Shown here: one piece after another, positions 1 to 9,300 of the stretch
Layout: every line of letters begins with the position of its first letter
How positions within the stretch are numbered: position 1 is the first letter of the stretch
DNA from: Micromonospora arborensis
GTDB lineage: Bacteria; Actinomycetota; Actinomycetes; Mycobacteriales; Micromonosporaceae
Direction: 5' to 3'
Assembly: GCF_003205615.1 (NCBI RefSeq)
Contig: NZ_PYBV01000047.1
Span: forward strand, 1 to 41,881
DNA: 41,881 nucleotides
Translations under genes and position numbers: made by a program
The notes under the pieces: generated by a model
Databases searched by the model: none
What the model saw: the letters and a program-made list of their open reading frames with translations, nothing else
What the model was told of the DNA's origin: nothing

Positions 1-1865
1 GGAATCGACACACCCGAACCCGCACCACCCAGACCCGGGAACGAACCACCCGACCCCGCACCACCCAGACCCGGGATCGACACACCCCCACCACCCAGAC
101 CCGGGAACGACCCGCCGGCACCCGGTAGGCCATCGATCGGTGACGGAATCTCGTCGAAGTCACCGGCCCCGGGAAGCCCGATCGGCGGCTTGGCCGCCTG
201 ATTGCCATCACCAGGCCGACCGTTCAGACCACCCAAACCAGGAAGACCACCCAGACCACCACCGAGACCAACCCCGCTATCCCCACCGGGCAACTCGACA
301 CCACCACCACCGGTCAGGCCACCAAGGTCGACACCACCGCCTGGCAGCCCACCGGCGCCGACACCACCCCCGGTCAGACCACCGGCGCCGGCACCACCGC
401 CGAGGTCGAGACCAGACGGCAGTCCTCCGGTTGATCCACCGACACCGCCCTCCAGACCACCGCCACCGACAAGGTCCTCCAGACTGGGACTGCCACCACC
501 ACCAACGCCGCCACCACCAATGTCGGCCAACCCGGAACTGCCACCACCACCGAGAGCGTCGGCCAGGCTGCCACCACCACCGCCAACGTCGGCCAACCTG
601 GAACTGCCACCATCAATGCCACCGCCACCGAGAACGTCGGCCAGGCCGGAGCTACCACCACCACCACCACCACCACCGGCAACGTCGCTCAGCTTCGGGC
701 CACCACCACCGCCGCCACCGAGCTTGCCGAGAATGTCGTTCAGGTTGGCACCACCACCGTTACCGCCAGCACCCGCGGTCGGCGGCGGAATCGGCACGTA
801 CGTCTGCAGATCGACCATATTCGTATAGGAACGCTCAAAGCTTTCCCGCAACTCCTTGAACCGCTCAGCCATCGCAAGATGCAAAGTGGCCGCAGCCTTG
901 GTGAAGGCCGCATGCATCCTCGCGTCAAGCTCCTGCAACGCCGTAGCCGGCTGCTTGAAGTCGTAATCCCTCGACCCAAGACCATCGCCGATATCGATCG
1001 GAATATACCAGTTCTGGAGGTTGTCCCAAATGGTCAGATCGCCATTCTTCGCGGCGCTCAGGTTCCAGCCGTCGGTCTTCCTGCTGAGGTCGTCAATAGA
1101 CGACTCAATATCCTTCATCGCCCGCGCGACCATCGTGTTCGGCTGGTTTTCCGGCCGACTCGCGAAATCTGCCCACACCTGGCGGATCTGCGTCCAGAAA
1201 CGCTGCGCGGCATCACCGTTGTCATGCAGCATCCGCACCCAGTCGTCGGAGGTCTGAAGATCCTGCCGCAACAGCTTCATCTCGCCGTGCAGATTCTTCA
1301 ACGCATCAGAAAGCGCCTGCGACGAAGAACCCTGAAACCCCGAACCGTCGGAACCGAGACTGTCAATCTCGGCCTGGATGCGCTGCGCCGAACCGTCCAA
1401 CCACATCGACAGGTTGTAGAACGACTCCGCCGCCGTGTGGAAACTCTGCGGATCCAACGGCAACGGAGTGGGCGGAGCGTCCAAAATGTCCCGCGAATGG
1501 GTCCAGAACTCATTCCAGAAATATTCGTGCGGCGAATAGCCGCCACCCGACTTCGAGAACCAGTCGACCCGCCCCTTGATAATCCAGAACGCCTCATGCT
1601 TGACGCCGCCCGTGTTCGACACCGAAGCAGCGGTCTTCCGGTAGAGGGTGAACTCGTTCGCGCCCGGCGTGCCCATCGAGTCGTTCCACGGCTTGTTGCT
1701 GGCCTTGATGTAGGTGCCGGCCAGGGTCAAGCTGAGCCAGGCGGGCCGGGTGAACCGCCGACTGTCCATGTCGCCGGCGCCGAGAACCTCGATGAGACCC
1801 TGCTCCCAGGCCGGCAGACCCAACGGGTCGGTGCCGGGCAGAGTACTGGGATTCGGCTGAGTCAT
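1..1865 (-). CDS. Large WXG-like, glycine-rich ESX-associated protein (3' end beyond window)
   Basis: The reading frame runs open from an ATG at 1865 to the left edge (621 codons seen, no stop), so the gene is cut by the window. A GGAG ribosome site lies about 8 bases upstream. The first 360 residues are ordinary and mostly helical; residues 140-270 look like a WXG100-type helical hairpin, with GFQG (176-179) where WXG would sit. From about residue 361 the protein becomes extremely Gly-rich, with about seven short Leu-x-Asp motifs (LND, LSD, LAD, LED) separated by Gly tracts, then Pro-Gly-Leu-Gly repeats. It is the last visible gene of the eccD-eccB-WXG100 operon, so it is probably a secreted substrate. 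No signal peptide is seen. The function is unknown; substrate status is inferred from position and the WXG-like fold. Confidence 0.8.
   Translation of the reverse strand, partial: MTQPNPSTLPGTDPLGLPAWEQGLIEVLGAGDMDSRRFTRPAWLSLTLAGTYIKASNKPWNDSMGTPGANEFTLYRKTAASVSNTGGVKHEAFWIIKGRVDWFSKSGGGYSPHEYFWNEFWTHSRDILDAPPTPLPLDPQSFHTAAESFYNLSMWLDGSAQRIQAEIDSLGSDGSGFQGSSSQALSDALKNLHGEMKLLRQDLQTSDDWVRMLHDNGDAAQRFWTQIRQVWADFASRPENQPNTMVARAMKDIESSIDDLSRKTDGWNLSAAKNGDLTIWDNLQNWYIPIDIGDGLGSRDYDFKQPATALQELDARMHAAFTKAAATLHLAMAERFKELRESFERSYTNMVDLQTYVPIPPPTAGAGGNGGGANLNDILGKLGGGGGGGPKLSDVAGGGGGGGGSSGLADVLGGGGIDGGSSRLADVGGGGGSLADALGGGGSSGLADIGGGGVGGGGSPSLEDLVGGGGLEGGVGGSTGGLPSGLDLGGGAGAGGLTGGGVGAGGLPGGGVDLGGLTGGGGVELPGGDSGVGLGGGLGGLPGLGGLNGRPGDGNQAAKPPIGLPGAGDFDEIPSPIDGLPGAGGSFPGLGGGGVSIPGLGGAGSGGSFPGLGGAGSGVSI
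23..110. repeat. In-frame 22-bp repeats coding for FPGLGG-type units
   Basis: Three near-identical 22-bp copies lie at 23-44, 59-80 and 89-110, 36 and 30 bp apart. Both distances are multiples of three, so the reading frame is kept. On the minus strand they encode S-(I/F)-P-G-L-G-G units of the Gly-rich tail. The array continues to the window edge, so the copy number is unknown. Confidence 0.75.
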
Positions 1866-1931
1866 CGAGGTTCTCCACTCAACGCAATGACATCCGCGTC
1901 GCCGTCATGAATGAGGTGCGCCGGATCTCGC

Positions 1932-2444
1932 TCAGGTAGTGGAGCCGCCCTTACCGCCCGCGCCACCCGCACCGGCGCCACCCGTGCCACCGGTGCCACC
2001 CGGGGCACCGGTGGCACCCGGCGCACCTGGGGCACCCGGCGTACCCGGCGCACCCGGCGTACCCGGCGCACCCGGAACCGAGGTCGGACCGCCGAAATAC
2101 GAGTTGAACGCGGCGTACGAGCCGTTCGCTCGCTCGACGTCGTCGCTCGACGCGATGATGTGGGCAATGCCCTGGGCGTGGCTCGACAACCTCTGGTCGA
2201 AGGTGGTCAACTTCTGGTCGGCTTGGCCGCCGACCGTGGTGATCCTCGTCTTCACGTTGTTGCCGGCCGTGAACTTGTCCGAGCCAGCCCGGATCTGCAG
2301 GAGGCTGAAGCGCTCGCCGTGCGGATGGCCCGGGTCGAGCGGATTCACGCCGGCCCTGACCTGGGTAACCTGGTTACGAATCGTCATCAGCTTCTCCGCC
2401 AGAGCCCGGAGGTAAGGCTCATCGACTTTGATCTTGTCTGGCAC
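1932..2444 (-). CDS. Small ESX-operon protein with a collagen-like Gly-Xaa-Xaa tail
   Basis: This 170-residue protein starts at a GTG preceded by AAAGGA at 9 bases. Residues 1-115 form a mostly helical, soluble domain of the size of a WXG100-like or Esp-like ESX substrate, but there is no W-x-G motif. Residues 123-150 are a collagen-like tail of G-A-P, G-T-P and G-A-T triplets, followed by a Gly-rich end. There is no signal peptide or membrane segment. It sits between the WXG100 pair and the large Gly-rich protein, 66 bases upstream of the latter, so it is probably co-transcribed and exported by the ESX machine. The collagen-like tail is seen directly; secretion is inference. Confidence 0.85.
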   Translation of the reverse strand: MPDKIKVDEPYLRALAEKLMTIRNQVTQVRAGVNPLDPGHPHGERFSLLQIRAGSDKFTAGNNVKTRITTVGGQADQKLTTFDQRLSSHAQGIAHIIASSDDVERANGSYAAFNSYFGGPTSVPGAPGTPGAPGTPGAPGAPGATGAPGGTGGTGGAGAGGAGGKGGSTT

Positions 2445-2496
2445 GGCAACAGGTCCTTTCGGAGATCCAAGGCGGTATTCGTTGGAGAAGATCGAT

Positions 2497-2530
2497 CGGG
2501 CGGCACGAGCGCATCGTCCCGTGCCGCCCG
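2497..2530 (-). terminator. Hairpin in the ESX operon (attenuator or processing site)
   Basis: A perfect 11-bp inverted repeat (2497-2507 with 2520-2530, arm CGGGCGGCACG) has a 12-base loop. It lies between the WXG100 gene and the collagen-tailed gene, 53 bases before the latter's start. There is no T-run, so partial termination or an mRNA-stabilising structure is as likely as full termination. Confidence 0.5.
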
Positions 2531-2575
2531 CCGGATGCGCGTCGCGCGCTCATCCTTGATCAAACAGCCAGCCGA

Positions 2576-2607
2576 GGGGCGGACATTGGACGACCGCTGT
2601 CCGCCCC
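2576..2607 (-). terminator. Second hairpin just downstream of the WXG100 gene
   Basis: A perfect 10-bp inverted repeat (2576-2585 with 2598-2607, arm GGGGCGGACA) also has a 12-base loop. It begins 12 bases past the stop of the 96-residue WXG100 gene. Together with the hairpin at 2497-2530 it could raise the level of the WXG100 pair relative to downstream genes. Confidence 0.5.
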
Positions 2608-2619
2608 GAAGGTGACAAC

Positions 2620-2910
2620 TCAGCGCTGGAAAAGGCCCGCGCCCCGCTGGTCGGTGTCAATGTAGTTGTTGTTGATCTTGACCAGGTTGCTGGCGTGACC
2701 CCGAAGCGCGTTCTGCATCTCCGTCATGCCCTGGCTCCACAACTGCTGGGCCTGGTCGTAACCGTCGATCGCCAGACCGCTGTTCGCGTTCTTGAAGACC
2801 GAAGCCCGCTGCTCAAGCTGCTCCAGCGACGCCGCCAGCTTCTCGGTGATGCTCTGGAGGCTGGTTGCGCCGTCATCCATTGATGAGGTACGAACCGAAT
2901 AGTTAGCCAT
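2620..2910 (-). CDS. WXG100 family ESX substrate with YxxxD secretion motif
   Basis: This 96-residue all-helical protein is the usual WXG100 length. The turn between the two helices carries a relaxed motif, W58-S-Q-G61, rather than strict W-x-G. The C-terminal part has Y83-I-D-T-D87, fitting the general type VII secretion signal YxxxD/E. The ATG at 2910 has a near-perfect AGGAGG site 8 bases upstream. It lies 31 bases after the 109-residue WXG100 gene, and such tandem pairs usually form the secreted EsxA/EsxB-like heterodimer. With the C-terminal signal, this is probably the partner recognised by EccC (inference from family knowledge). Confidence 0.93.
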   Translation of the reverse strand: MANYSVRTSSMDDGATSLQSITEKLAASLEQLEQRASVFKNANSGLAIDGYDQAQQLWSQGMTEMQNALRGHASNLVKINNNYIDTDQRGAGLFQR

Positions 2911-2941
2911 TACGCTTTCCTCCTCGAATTCCGGGTGAGAA

Positions 2942-3271
2942 TCAGGTCCAGCTCGCGGCCACGGTGGAGACCGGCTGAAGCTGAGCGTGCATGATGTTGT
3001 CGTCTTCGGTGCTCTGGGTCAGGTTGGCAAACTCGTTCATGCTGTCCCGAATCGACTCGAGCGCGGCCGACACCTTCTGCAGACCGGCCTTCCACTCGTC
3101 GAGGCCGGCGCTGTAGGTGTTCGACGCCTTGCCCTGCCAGCCACTGGCGAGGTCGCCCTGCGTCGCGTTCGCCTGGTTCAGCGCGGTGGCCTGGTCGGAA
3201 TAAGCGGTACCGAACGCCCTGATGAGCTCGACGGTGGTCGCCTCATCGGTAATCTGCAATCCTGCTGGCAT
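2942..3271 (-). CDS. WXG100 family protein (partner of the tandem ESX pair)
   Basis: This 109-residue helical protein has the canonical motif at the hairpin turn, G44-W45-Q46-G47. It has no clear YxxxD/E signal near the C-terminus, so it is likely the partner carried out with the 96-residue WXG100 protein encoded just downstream. The ATG at 3271 is preceded by TAGGAG at 6 bases. It lies 84 bases downstream of eccB in the same operon. EsxA and EsxB labels are not given, because which subunit corresponds to which cannot be told by eye. Confidence 0.93.
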   Translation of the reverse strand: MPAGLQITDEATTVELIRAFGTAYSDQATALNQANATQGDLASGWQGKASNTYSAGLDEWKAGLQKVSAALESIRDSMNEFANLTQSTEDDNIMHAQLQPVSTVAASWT

Positions 3272-3355
3272 GACACACTCCTAACTGACCGGAAATCACA
3301 TCAAGCTGAATATGGGATGACTCATTTCCTGGACGGACGGGCATCTGCCTGTCAA

Positions 3356-4759
3356 TCACCCCCTCGCCGAGGACGGATCGAGCAGCGGCCCGGTCGGCAG
3401 CATCTCCAACAGCCGACGCGGCACCGGGCGGGCCACCGTGGTTGGAAAGCCGAGCTGGGCCGCCACCGCCGCCGAACCCACCGGATACTTCACCCCGGTG
3501 TCCGTCAGCAGGTAGAGACCGGAGCCGGCCGCCTGGCTGGCCCGACCGGCCAGCACGAGACCGCCGAGGCCCGGCGCCACGGCCACCGCGTTGACGGTGC
3601 GCGAGTTGAAGGTGACCCCCGCACCGGCCTCCACGTTGCGGGTGGGTGGCACCGGTAGGTCCACCGTCACCTCCACCTGCCCATCCGCGATGGACTGCCG
3701 CACGCACCAGGTGCCTTGATCCGGGGTGGCCGCCACCCGCGGCGGGGTCGTCGGGAGGTCCGCCGCGAGCGCGGGTCGGCGGGAGACCGGCAGCGTGGCC
3801 AGCGCGCCAGGGCTGAGCTCGCTCGGCTGCACCGGCCGCCCGGCGTACGCCTTCGCGGTCTCGGGATCGGCGGCAGCGACCGTGAACGCGAATGGGGTCA
3901 GCTCGGCCAGCCCGTCCTGCTGGAGCAGGTAGTGCCGCTCCGGGTTCCCCGGGGTGTGCGCGGTGAACAGCTCACCGACAAGGGTTTGTCGACCGTCGAC
4001 CATCGGCCCCGGCTTACCCCGCCCCGGTACGTCAGGTGGCCCGATGTCCGGCCCCACCGGGACCGATTCCAGCCAACCAGCCCAGACCGGGAACGCGCCT
4101 CCGTCGAAGCCGAGCACCCGGGTCAGCCAGGGCTGGGTCAGCCGCAGTCGCCGCCCCTGCCACACCAGGAAGGTCTGCTCCTCCGATTTGACCAGGATCG
4201 CCTGATTCGAGGTGAGCGGCCGATCGTCGCGCGGCCCGTCACTCGACTCGATGTGCAACGTGGCTACCGAGTAGACGGTGCCGGCCTGGTCCGGTTCGAC
4301 CACCGCGCAGACCGTCCACACCTGCTGATCGACGGTGCCGGCGGTCGGCAACGCGTCCGGCGCGCCGACGATCCCGAGCGGCTGACCGTGCGCCACCTCC
4401 CGCATCGACTTGCGGGACACCGTGACAACCTTCGGCTCCTTGCCGAACAGCATTCGAGCCGAGGTGTAGTTGAGCACCGGCCGGAGCAGCCCGTCGACGT
4501 AGACGTACCGGGTGCCGGTCTCCTTCTCCACCACCAGAACGCCGGGCTGTCGCCACGAGCTGGCCCCACCCGGAAACAGCGCGCCGACGACAGTGAAGCC
4601 CACCACGACGAGCGCGGCGACCAGCACCCCGACGATCGTGCCCAGCACCATCCGGCGGTTCGGGTTCTCCAGGCCGTCCGGCTCGGCACCGACCAGGGCA
4701 CCAGTCAACCTGCCCAGCACGTACGTCTGGGCCTCCACCTGGTCACGACGCGACTGCAC
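3356..4759 (-). CDS. eccB: Type VII secretion membrane protein EccB
   Basis: EccB is a core subunit of the ESX inner-membrane complex, with a large periplasmic domain. The 467 residues begin with the typical MQSRRDQVEAQ cytoplasmic segment, followed by one membrane helix (about 37-61) and a long extracytoplasmic domain with the repeat-domain signatures of the family (VYVDGLLRPVLN, KYPVGSAA near the end). Length is normal. The start is a GTG only 3 bases after the eccD stop, so the two are almost certainly translationally coupled. It belongs to the leftward eccD-eccB-WXG100 operon. Confidence 0.95.
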   Translation of the reverse strand: MQSRRDQVEAQTYVLGRLTGALVGAEPDGLENPNRRMVLGTIVGVLVAALVVVGFTVVGALFPGGASSWRQPGVLVVEKETGTRYVYVDGLLRPVLNYTSARMLFGKEPKVVTVSRKSMREVAHGQPLGIVGAPDALPTAGTVDQQVWTVCAVVEPDQAGTVYSVATLHIESSDGPRDDRPLTSNQAILVKSEEQTFLVWQGRRLRLTQPWLTRVLGFDGGAFPVWAGWLESVPVGPDIGPPDVPGRGKPGPMVDGRQTLVGELFTAHTPGNPERHYLLQQDGLAELTPFAFTVAAADPETAKAYAGRPVQPSELSPGALATLPVSRRPALAADLPTTPPRVAATPDQGTWCVRQSIADGQVEVTVDLPVPPTRNVEAGAGVTFNSRTVNAVAVAPGLGGLVLAGRASQAAGSGLYLLTDTGVKYPVGSAAVAAQLGFPTTVARPVPRRLLEMLPTGPLLDPSSARG

Positions 4760-4762
4760 GGC

Positions 4763-6160
4763 TCAGCCCGCCAGCGCCCGGACGGCCTCGTACACGCCGA
4801 GGGCGGCGAGCAGCACCGGGACCAGGGCTACCGTGGAGACAAGTTGCAGTATGTCGCCGATCCGTCCCCAGTACGGCATGAGCCGACGCTCCGGCAGCCA
4901 GCGGCCCAGGGCGAAGAGCACCAGGCCGCCCAGCAGCGGCACCGCGACGGACAGAGCCAGCCGAACGGGTGTAGCGGCCGACGCCACGCTGATCAGAGCC
5001 AACACCACCAGCCCGGTGACCGCCGGCAGGGCGTGCGCGAGGCGGTGCCATCCGCTGGTCATCGGCCGCAGGGCCAGCAGCCGGATCAGGCAGACCAGGG
5101 CGAGCACGGTCCACGGCGCCCAGCCGCCGCTGCGGGCGAGCACCACCAGACAGACCCCGACGACCAGCGCCATCCCGGCGTACAGGCCACTCATGTAGCG
5201 GTCAGCCACCGCGGTCCGCGCCAGCAACTGCTCGCTCGGCTCCGGGTCGATGTCCTCCTGCAGGTGTTCCGGCTCCGTCGGCAACGGCGGCAGGTAGATG
5301 CGGGCGAGTCGGAAGGCGAGCAGCGGCACCCGGATCGTCGCCACGGTGGCGACCACCGCGATCACCGCCGCGGCCTGCCCCGCGTTGAGCGAGACGAACG
5401 CCGCCAGGGCCGACCCGAGAGCGCTGAGGAGCCCGGCCGAGATGATCGCGGCAAAGAACGGTCCCGCCCAGCCGACCAGCATCGCGGTCAGCGCAGCCGT
5501 GGTCACCACGGCCACCGAGGCGCTGAACAACTGCGGCGAACCGACGACCAGGGCCGAGCTGTCCCGGGTCAGATCGGGAACGATCATGCCGGCCAGCCCC
5601 GCGTACCCGATCGCGCCCACCGCCGCCACGATGCCGAACGCCCGGTCCGCCCCGGCCCGGGTGAGCCCGAAGGCGCCGCCCATGCAGAGCAACAGGACGA
5701 CACCGGCGCAGATCGCCCGGCCCAGGGGCGGGCCGGACAGGGCCAGCACGATGGCGCCGAGCGCCAACACGATCGCGAACAACCCCAGGGCGCTCCAGCG
5801 GATCATCTCCGGCCGCCACAGGGCGGAACGGCCGCGTACTCCGGTGGCGAGGCCGTCGGCGAGGTCATCGAAGTCCACCGGCGGAATCTGGTCCGAGCGA
5901 GGACGCAGGTAGACGGTCTCGCCGTCCTGAAGCCCGAGCAGGGCAGCCGTGCTCTCCTCGTCCAGCGGTGGACCGCCCAGCCGTTGCAGCACCCAGCCGC
6001 CATGATCGAGCCCCGCGTCGGCGAGGTTGCCACCGAGGTGGTGCAGCAGGGCGGGAAGCAGGTCGGCGACCAGCACGTTCGTTGGTACGGCGACATCGAT
6101 CTGCCGACCCGGTCCAGATACGACGAGTCGGCACATCTCCACAGGCGCGGCGACGCTCAC
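4763..6160 (-). CDS. eccD: Type VII secretion integral membrane protein EccD
   Basis: EccD forms the multi-helix ring in the ESX inner-membrane complex. The 465 residues show a ubiquitin-like (YukD-type) N-terminal domain (about 10-90), a short linker, then about eleven hydrophobic helices from residue 120 to the end, which is the family architecture. The GTG at 6160 is preceded by AGGGGGG, which is unusually close to the start; an in-frame ATG eight codons later is the main alternative. It heads the leftward operon and diverges from eccC across a 175-bp intergenic region containing a palindrome at 6226-6239. Confidence 0.93.
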   Translation of the reverse strand: MSVAAPVEMCRLVVSGPGRQIDVAVPTNVLVADLLPALLHHLGGNLADAGLDHGGWVLQRLGGPPLDEESTAALLGLQDGETVYLRPRSDQIPPVDFDDLADGLATGVRGRSALWRPEMIRWSALGLFAIVLALGAIVLALSGPPLGRAICAGVVLLLCMGGAFGLTRAGADRAFGIVAAVGAIGYAGLAGMIVPDLTRDSSALVVGSPQLFSASVAVVTTAALTAMLVGWAGPFFAAIISAGLLSALGSALAAFVSLNAGQAAAVIAVVATVATIRVPLLAFRLARIYLPPLPTEPEHLQEDIDPEPSEQLLARTAVADRYMSGLYAGMALVVGVCLVVLARSGGWAPWTVLALVCLIRLLALRPMTSGWHRLAHALPAVTGLVVLALISVASAATPVRLALSVAVPLLGGLVLFALGRWLPERRLMPYWGRIGDILQLVSTVALVPVLLAALGVYEAVRALAG

Positions 6161-6207
6161 GCCCCCCTGACGGCCCGCACCCGCCGCCGGTTCAAATTTT
6201 CCTTCAT
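6157..6207 (-). CDS. Possible 16-codon arginine-rich leader ORF before eccD
   Basis: An ATG at 6207 opens a 16-codon frame (MKENLNRRRVRAVRGA) whose TGA overlaps the GTG of eccD. Such an overlap could couple eccD translation to a leader peptide. No strong ribosome site precedes it, so this may be chance. Confidence 0.25.
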   Translation of the reverse strand: MKENLNRRRVRAVRGA

Positions 6208-6225
6208 CAGCTTTCGGAACACTTT

Positions 6226-6239
6226 GACCCGATCGGGTC
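6226..6239. promoter_or_regulatory. 14-bp perfect palindrome in the eccD/eccC divergent region
   Basis: GACCCGATCGGGTC reads the same on both strands. It lies 66 bases upstream of the eccD start and 96 bases upstream of the eccC start, where one regulator could control both operons. A TTGACC hexamer overlaps its left edge on the plus strand, but no convincing -10 follows. No regulator is identified. Confidence 0.45.
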
Positions 6240-6335
6240 TCCGGTACGTCGTAGCAGGGGTGGGCTGGTCAGATCTGACGGCCCGACGTGAGCAGAGGAT
6301 GCGGGCGTCACACCCGCTACGTGGAAGGCTGCCCC

Positions 6336-9300
6336 TTGAGTACGGTGCTGTTCCGACGCCCCGCACGACGCAGCGGCCCGGAGATGCCCTCCGGTGAGAT
6401 CAGTCTCCAGGAGCCCCCGGTCCTACCCGAACCGCAGGGCGGTGGGATGCGGCAGGCGATGATGGTGCTGCCCATGGCCTTGATGTCCGGGGTCATGGTG
6501 CTGATGTTCATCAACCGCAGCGGCGGGGCGTTCACCTGGATCATCCTGGGCCTGATGGCCGTGGCGATGCTTGGCATGGTGCTGGCGCAGTTCGCCGTCG
6601 GAGGCGTCGAACGCAAGGCGAAGCTGGGCGGTGACCGTCGCGACTACCTGCGGTACCTCGCCCAGAACCGCAAGCGGGTTCGTCAGCACGTGCTGCGCCA
6701 ACGGGAGGCCACCGGCTGGCAGCACCCGGACCCGCGCTCGCTGTGGTCGCTGGCGATGACGTCGCGGCGGTGGGAGCGGCGGCCCACCCACCCCGACTTC
6801 CTCGAAGTCCGGGTCGGCACCGGCGACCAGCGGCTCGCGGTACGGATCACCCCTATGCAGACCAAGCCGATCGAGGACCTGGAGCCGTTGGCGGCGAAGT
6901 CGCTACGCCGGTTCATCCGCGCCTACACGACCATCCAGGAGCAGCCGATCGCGCTCTTCCTGCGCGGGTTCGCCCAGATCCGGCTGGCCGGAGAGAAGAC
7001 GCAGACCCGTCCGGTGGTCCGGGCGCTGATCGCGCAGCTGGTGACCTTCCACGCCCCGGAGGAGGTCCGCCTGGTGCTCTGCGTCGCCGACGACGGGTTG
7101 GCCGCCTGGGAGTGGACAAAGTGGTTGCCGCACCTGCAGCATCCCACCAATCAGGACGCCGCGGGTGCCGCACGGCTCGTCGCGGCCACCGTCGAGCAGG
7201 TGGAACAGTTGCTCGGCGAGAGCTTCACCACCCGCCCCCGGTACGAGACGGGTGCCACGCCAAGCCGCGACGAGCCGTTCGTGGTCGTACTGCGCGACGG
7301 CGGGCGGCTGGGCAACGGCAGCCGGATGGCGACCGCCGGTTACCGCAACACCGTCCTCATCGACCTGGACGACCCGACCCCGGCTGCCGGCAAGGGCGCG
7401 CTCTGCCTGGAGGTCGACGGCGACAACCTGCTCATGGTGCGTCAGGACCGGGTCGGCAACGAGGTGCGCAACCGCTTCGCGGCGCCAGACCGAATCGGAT
7501 CGGCCCACACCACGGTGCTGGCGCGGCTGCTGTCGCCGTACCGATTGGGTGTGGTCACCGAGACCGCCGCCGACAACCTCAAGTCGGACTTCGACCTCAG
7601 CGCGATGCTGAGCATTCCCGATCTGCGCCATATCGACCTGGACCGGCTCTGGGCGCCCCGGCCGGTCGCCCAGCGGCTGCGGGTGCCGATCGGCATCAAC
7701 GCCGAAGGCACCCCCGTCGAGCTGGACCTCAAGGAGTCCGCCCTCGGTGGCATGGGGCCACACGGGATGCTCATCGGCGCCACCGGGTCCGGCAAGAGCG
7801 AGTTGCTGCGTACGTTGGTGCTCGCCCTGGCCACCACCCACTCCTCGGAGACGCTGAACTTCGTCCTGGTCGACTTCAAGGGCGGCGCCACCTTCCTCGG
7901 TCTCGACCGGCTACCGCACACCTCCGCGGTGATCACCAATCTCGCCGACGAGGCCGCGTTGGTCGGCCGAATGCAGGACGCGCTCCACGGCGAGCTGGTC
8001 CGACGCCAGGAACTGCTCCGCCAGGCGGGTGGGTTCAGTTCGGTGCTGGAGTACGAGCGTGCCCGGCTGCAGGGCGCGGTCCTGGACCCGTTGCCCACCC
8101 TCTGCGTCGTCGTCGACGAGTTCAGCGAACTGCTCGCCGCCCACCGCGACTTCATGGACCTGTTCGTGATGATCGGCCGACTCGGCCGGTCGCTCGCGGT
8201 GCACCTGCTGCTGGCCAGCCAACGCGTTGACGACGGCCGGATCGGTCAGCTCGAGTCGCACCTGTCCTACCGGATCGGACTACGCACCTTCTCCGCCATG
8301 GAGTCCCGGTCGGTGATCGGGGTGCCGGACGCGTACGAGTTGCCGCCCGCCCCGGGCAACGGCTACCTGCGTACCGACGTGTCGACGCTGATCCGGTTCA
8401 AAGCCGGCTACGTGTCGGGCCCGTACCGCAGCACCACCAACCGGGTACGCCAGGAGGTCGTGCAACAGCAGGTGGTGCCGTACTCGCTCGAACACGTGCC
8501 GCACCGGCAGCCGGAGCCGACGGAGCCGGCGGACACCCCGGAGGTGGAGGAGGGCGAGACCGGGCCCTCCGCAGCGCCGAGCGTGCTCCACACGGTGGTG
8601 GAGCAGCTCATCGACCACGGACCGCCGGCACACCAGGTGTGGTTGCCTCCGTTGGCTGCCACGCCAACACTGGACCAGCTCCTGCCGAGCCTGGTCCCCG
8701 ATCCCGACCACGGACTCACCGCGGCCGGATGGCCCGGCAACGGGCGGCTCGCCACACCGGTGGGCTTCGTCGACAAGCCGTTCGAGCAGGTCCGCGACCT
8801 GCTGATCGCCGACCTCTCCAGCGTCGGCGGTCACGTCGGCATCGCCGGTGGACCGCGCAGCGGCAAGAGCACCCTGCTCCGTACGCTGATCAGCAGCCTC
8901 GCGCTCACCCACAGCCCCTACGAGGTGCAGTTCTACTGCCTCGACTTCGGCGGTGGCGGGCTCGCCGCGATGGCCGACATGCCGCACATCGGCAGTGTCG
9001 CCAGCCGGCTCGACACCGACCGGGTCGGCCGCACCATCGCCGAGGTGACCAGCCTGATCAGTCAACGAGAGCGGCGCTTCGGCGACCTCGGCGTGGACGG
9101 CATGCCGACGTACCGCCAGATGCGCGCCGACGGACGGATCACCGACGACCCGCTCGGCGACGTGTTCCTCGTGGTGGACGGCTGGTTCACCCTGCGTCAG
9201 GAGTTCGAGGCCCTGGAGAGCGCGGTCCGGCAGATCGCCGCGCAGGGCCTCAACCTGGGCATCCACCTGATGCTCACCGCATCCCGGTGGTCGGAGGTCC

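Noticed and set aside
1..120. CRISPR-like regular repeats
   Set aside because: Spacing is 30-36 bp in multiples of three and the copies encode Gly-rich protein units; there are no unique spacers or cas genes.
140..859. His-rich and Pro-rich open frames on the plus strand
   Set aside because: They are the complement of the GGT/GGC glycine tracts of the minus-strand gene and have no ribosome site.
3716..6397. 893-codon plus-strand open frame over eccB and eccD
   Set aside because: It is antisense to two well-recognised genes and very rich in Arg, His, Gln and Pro, a normal by-product of high-GC codon bias.
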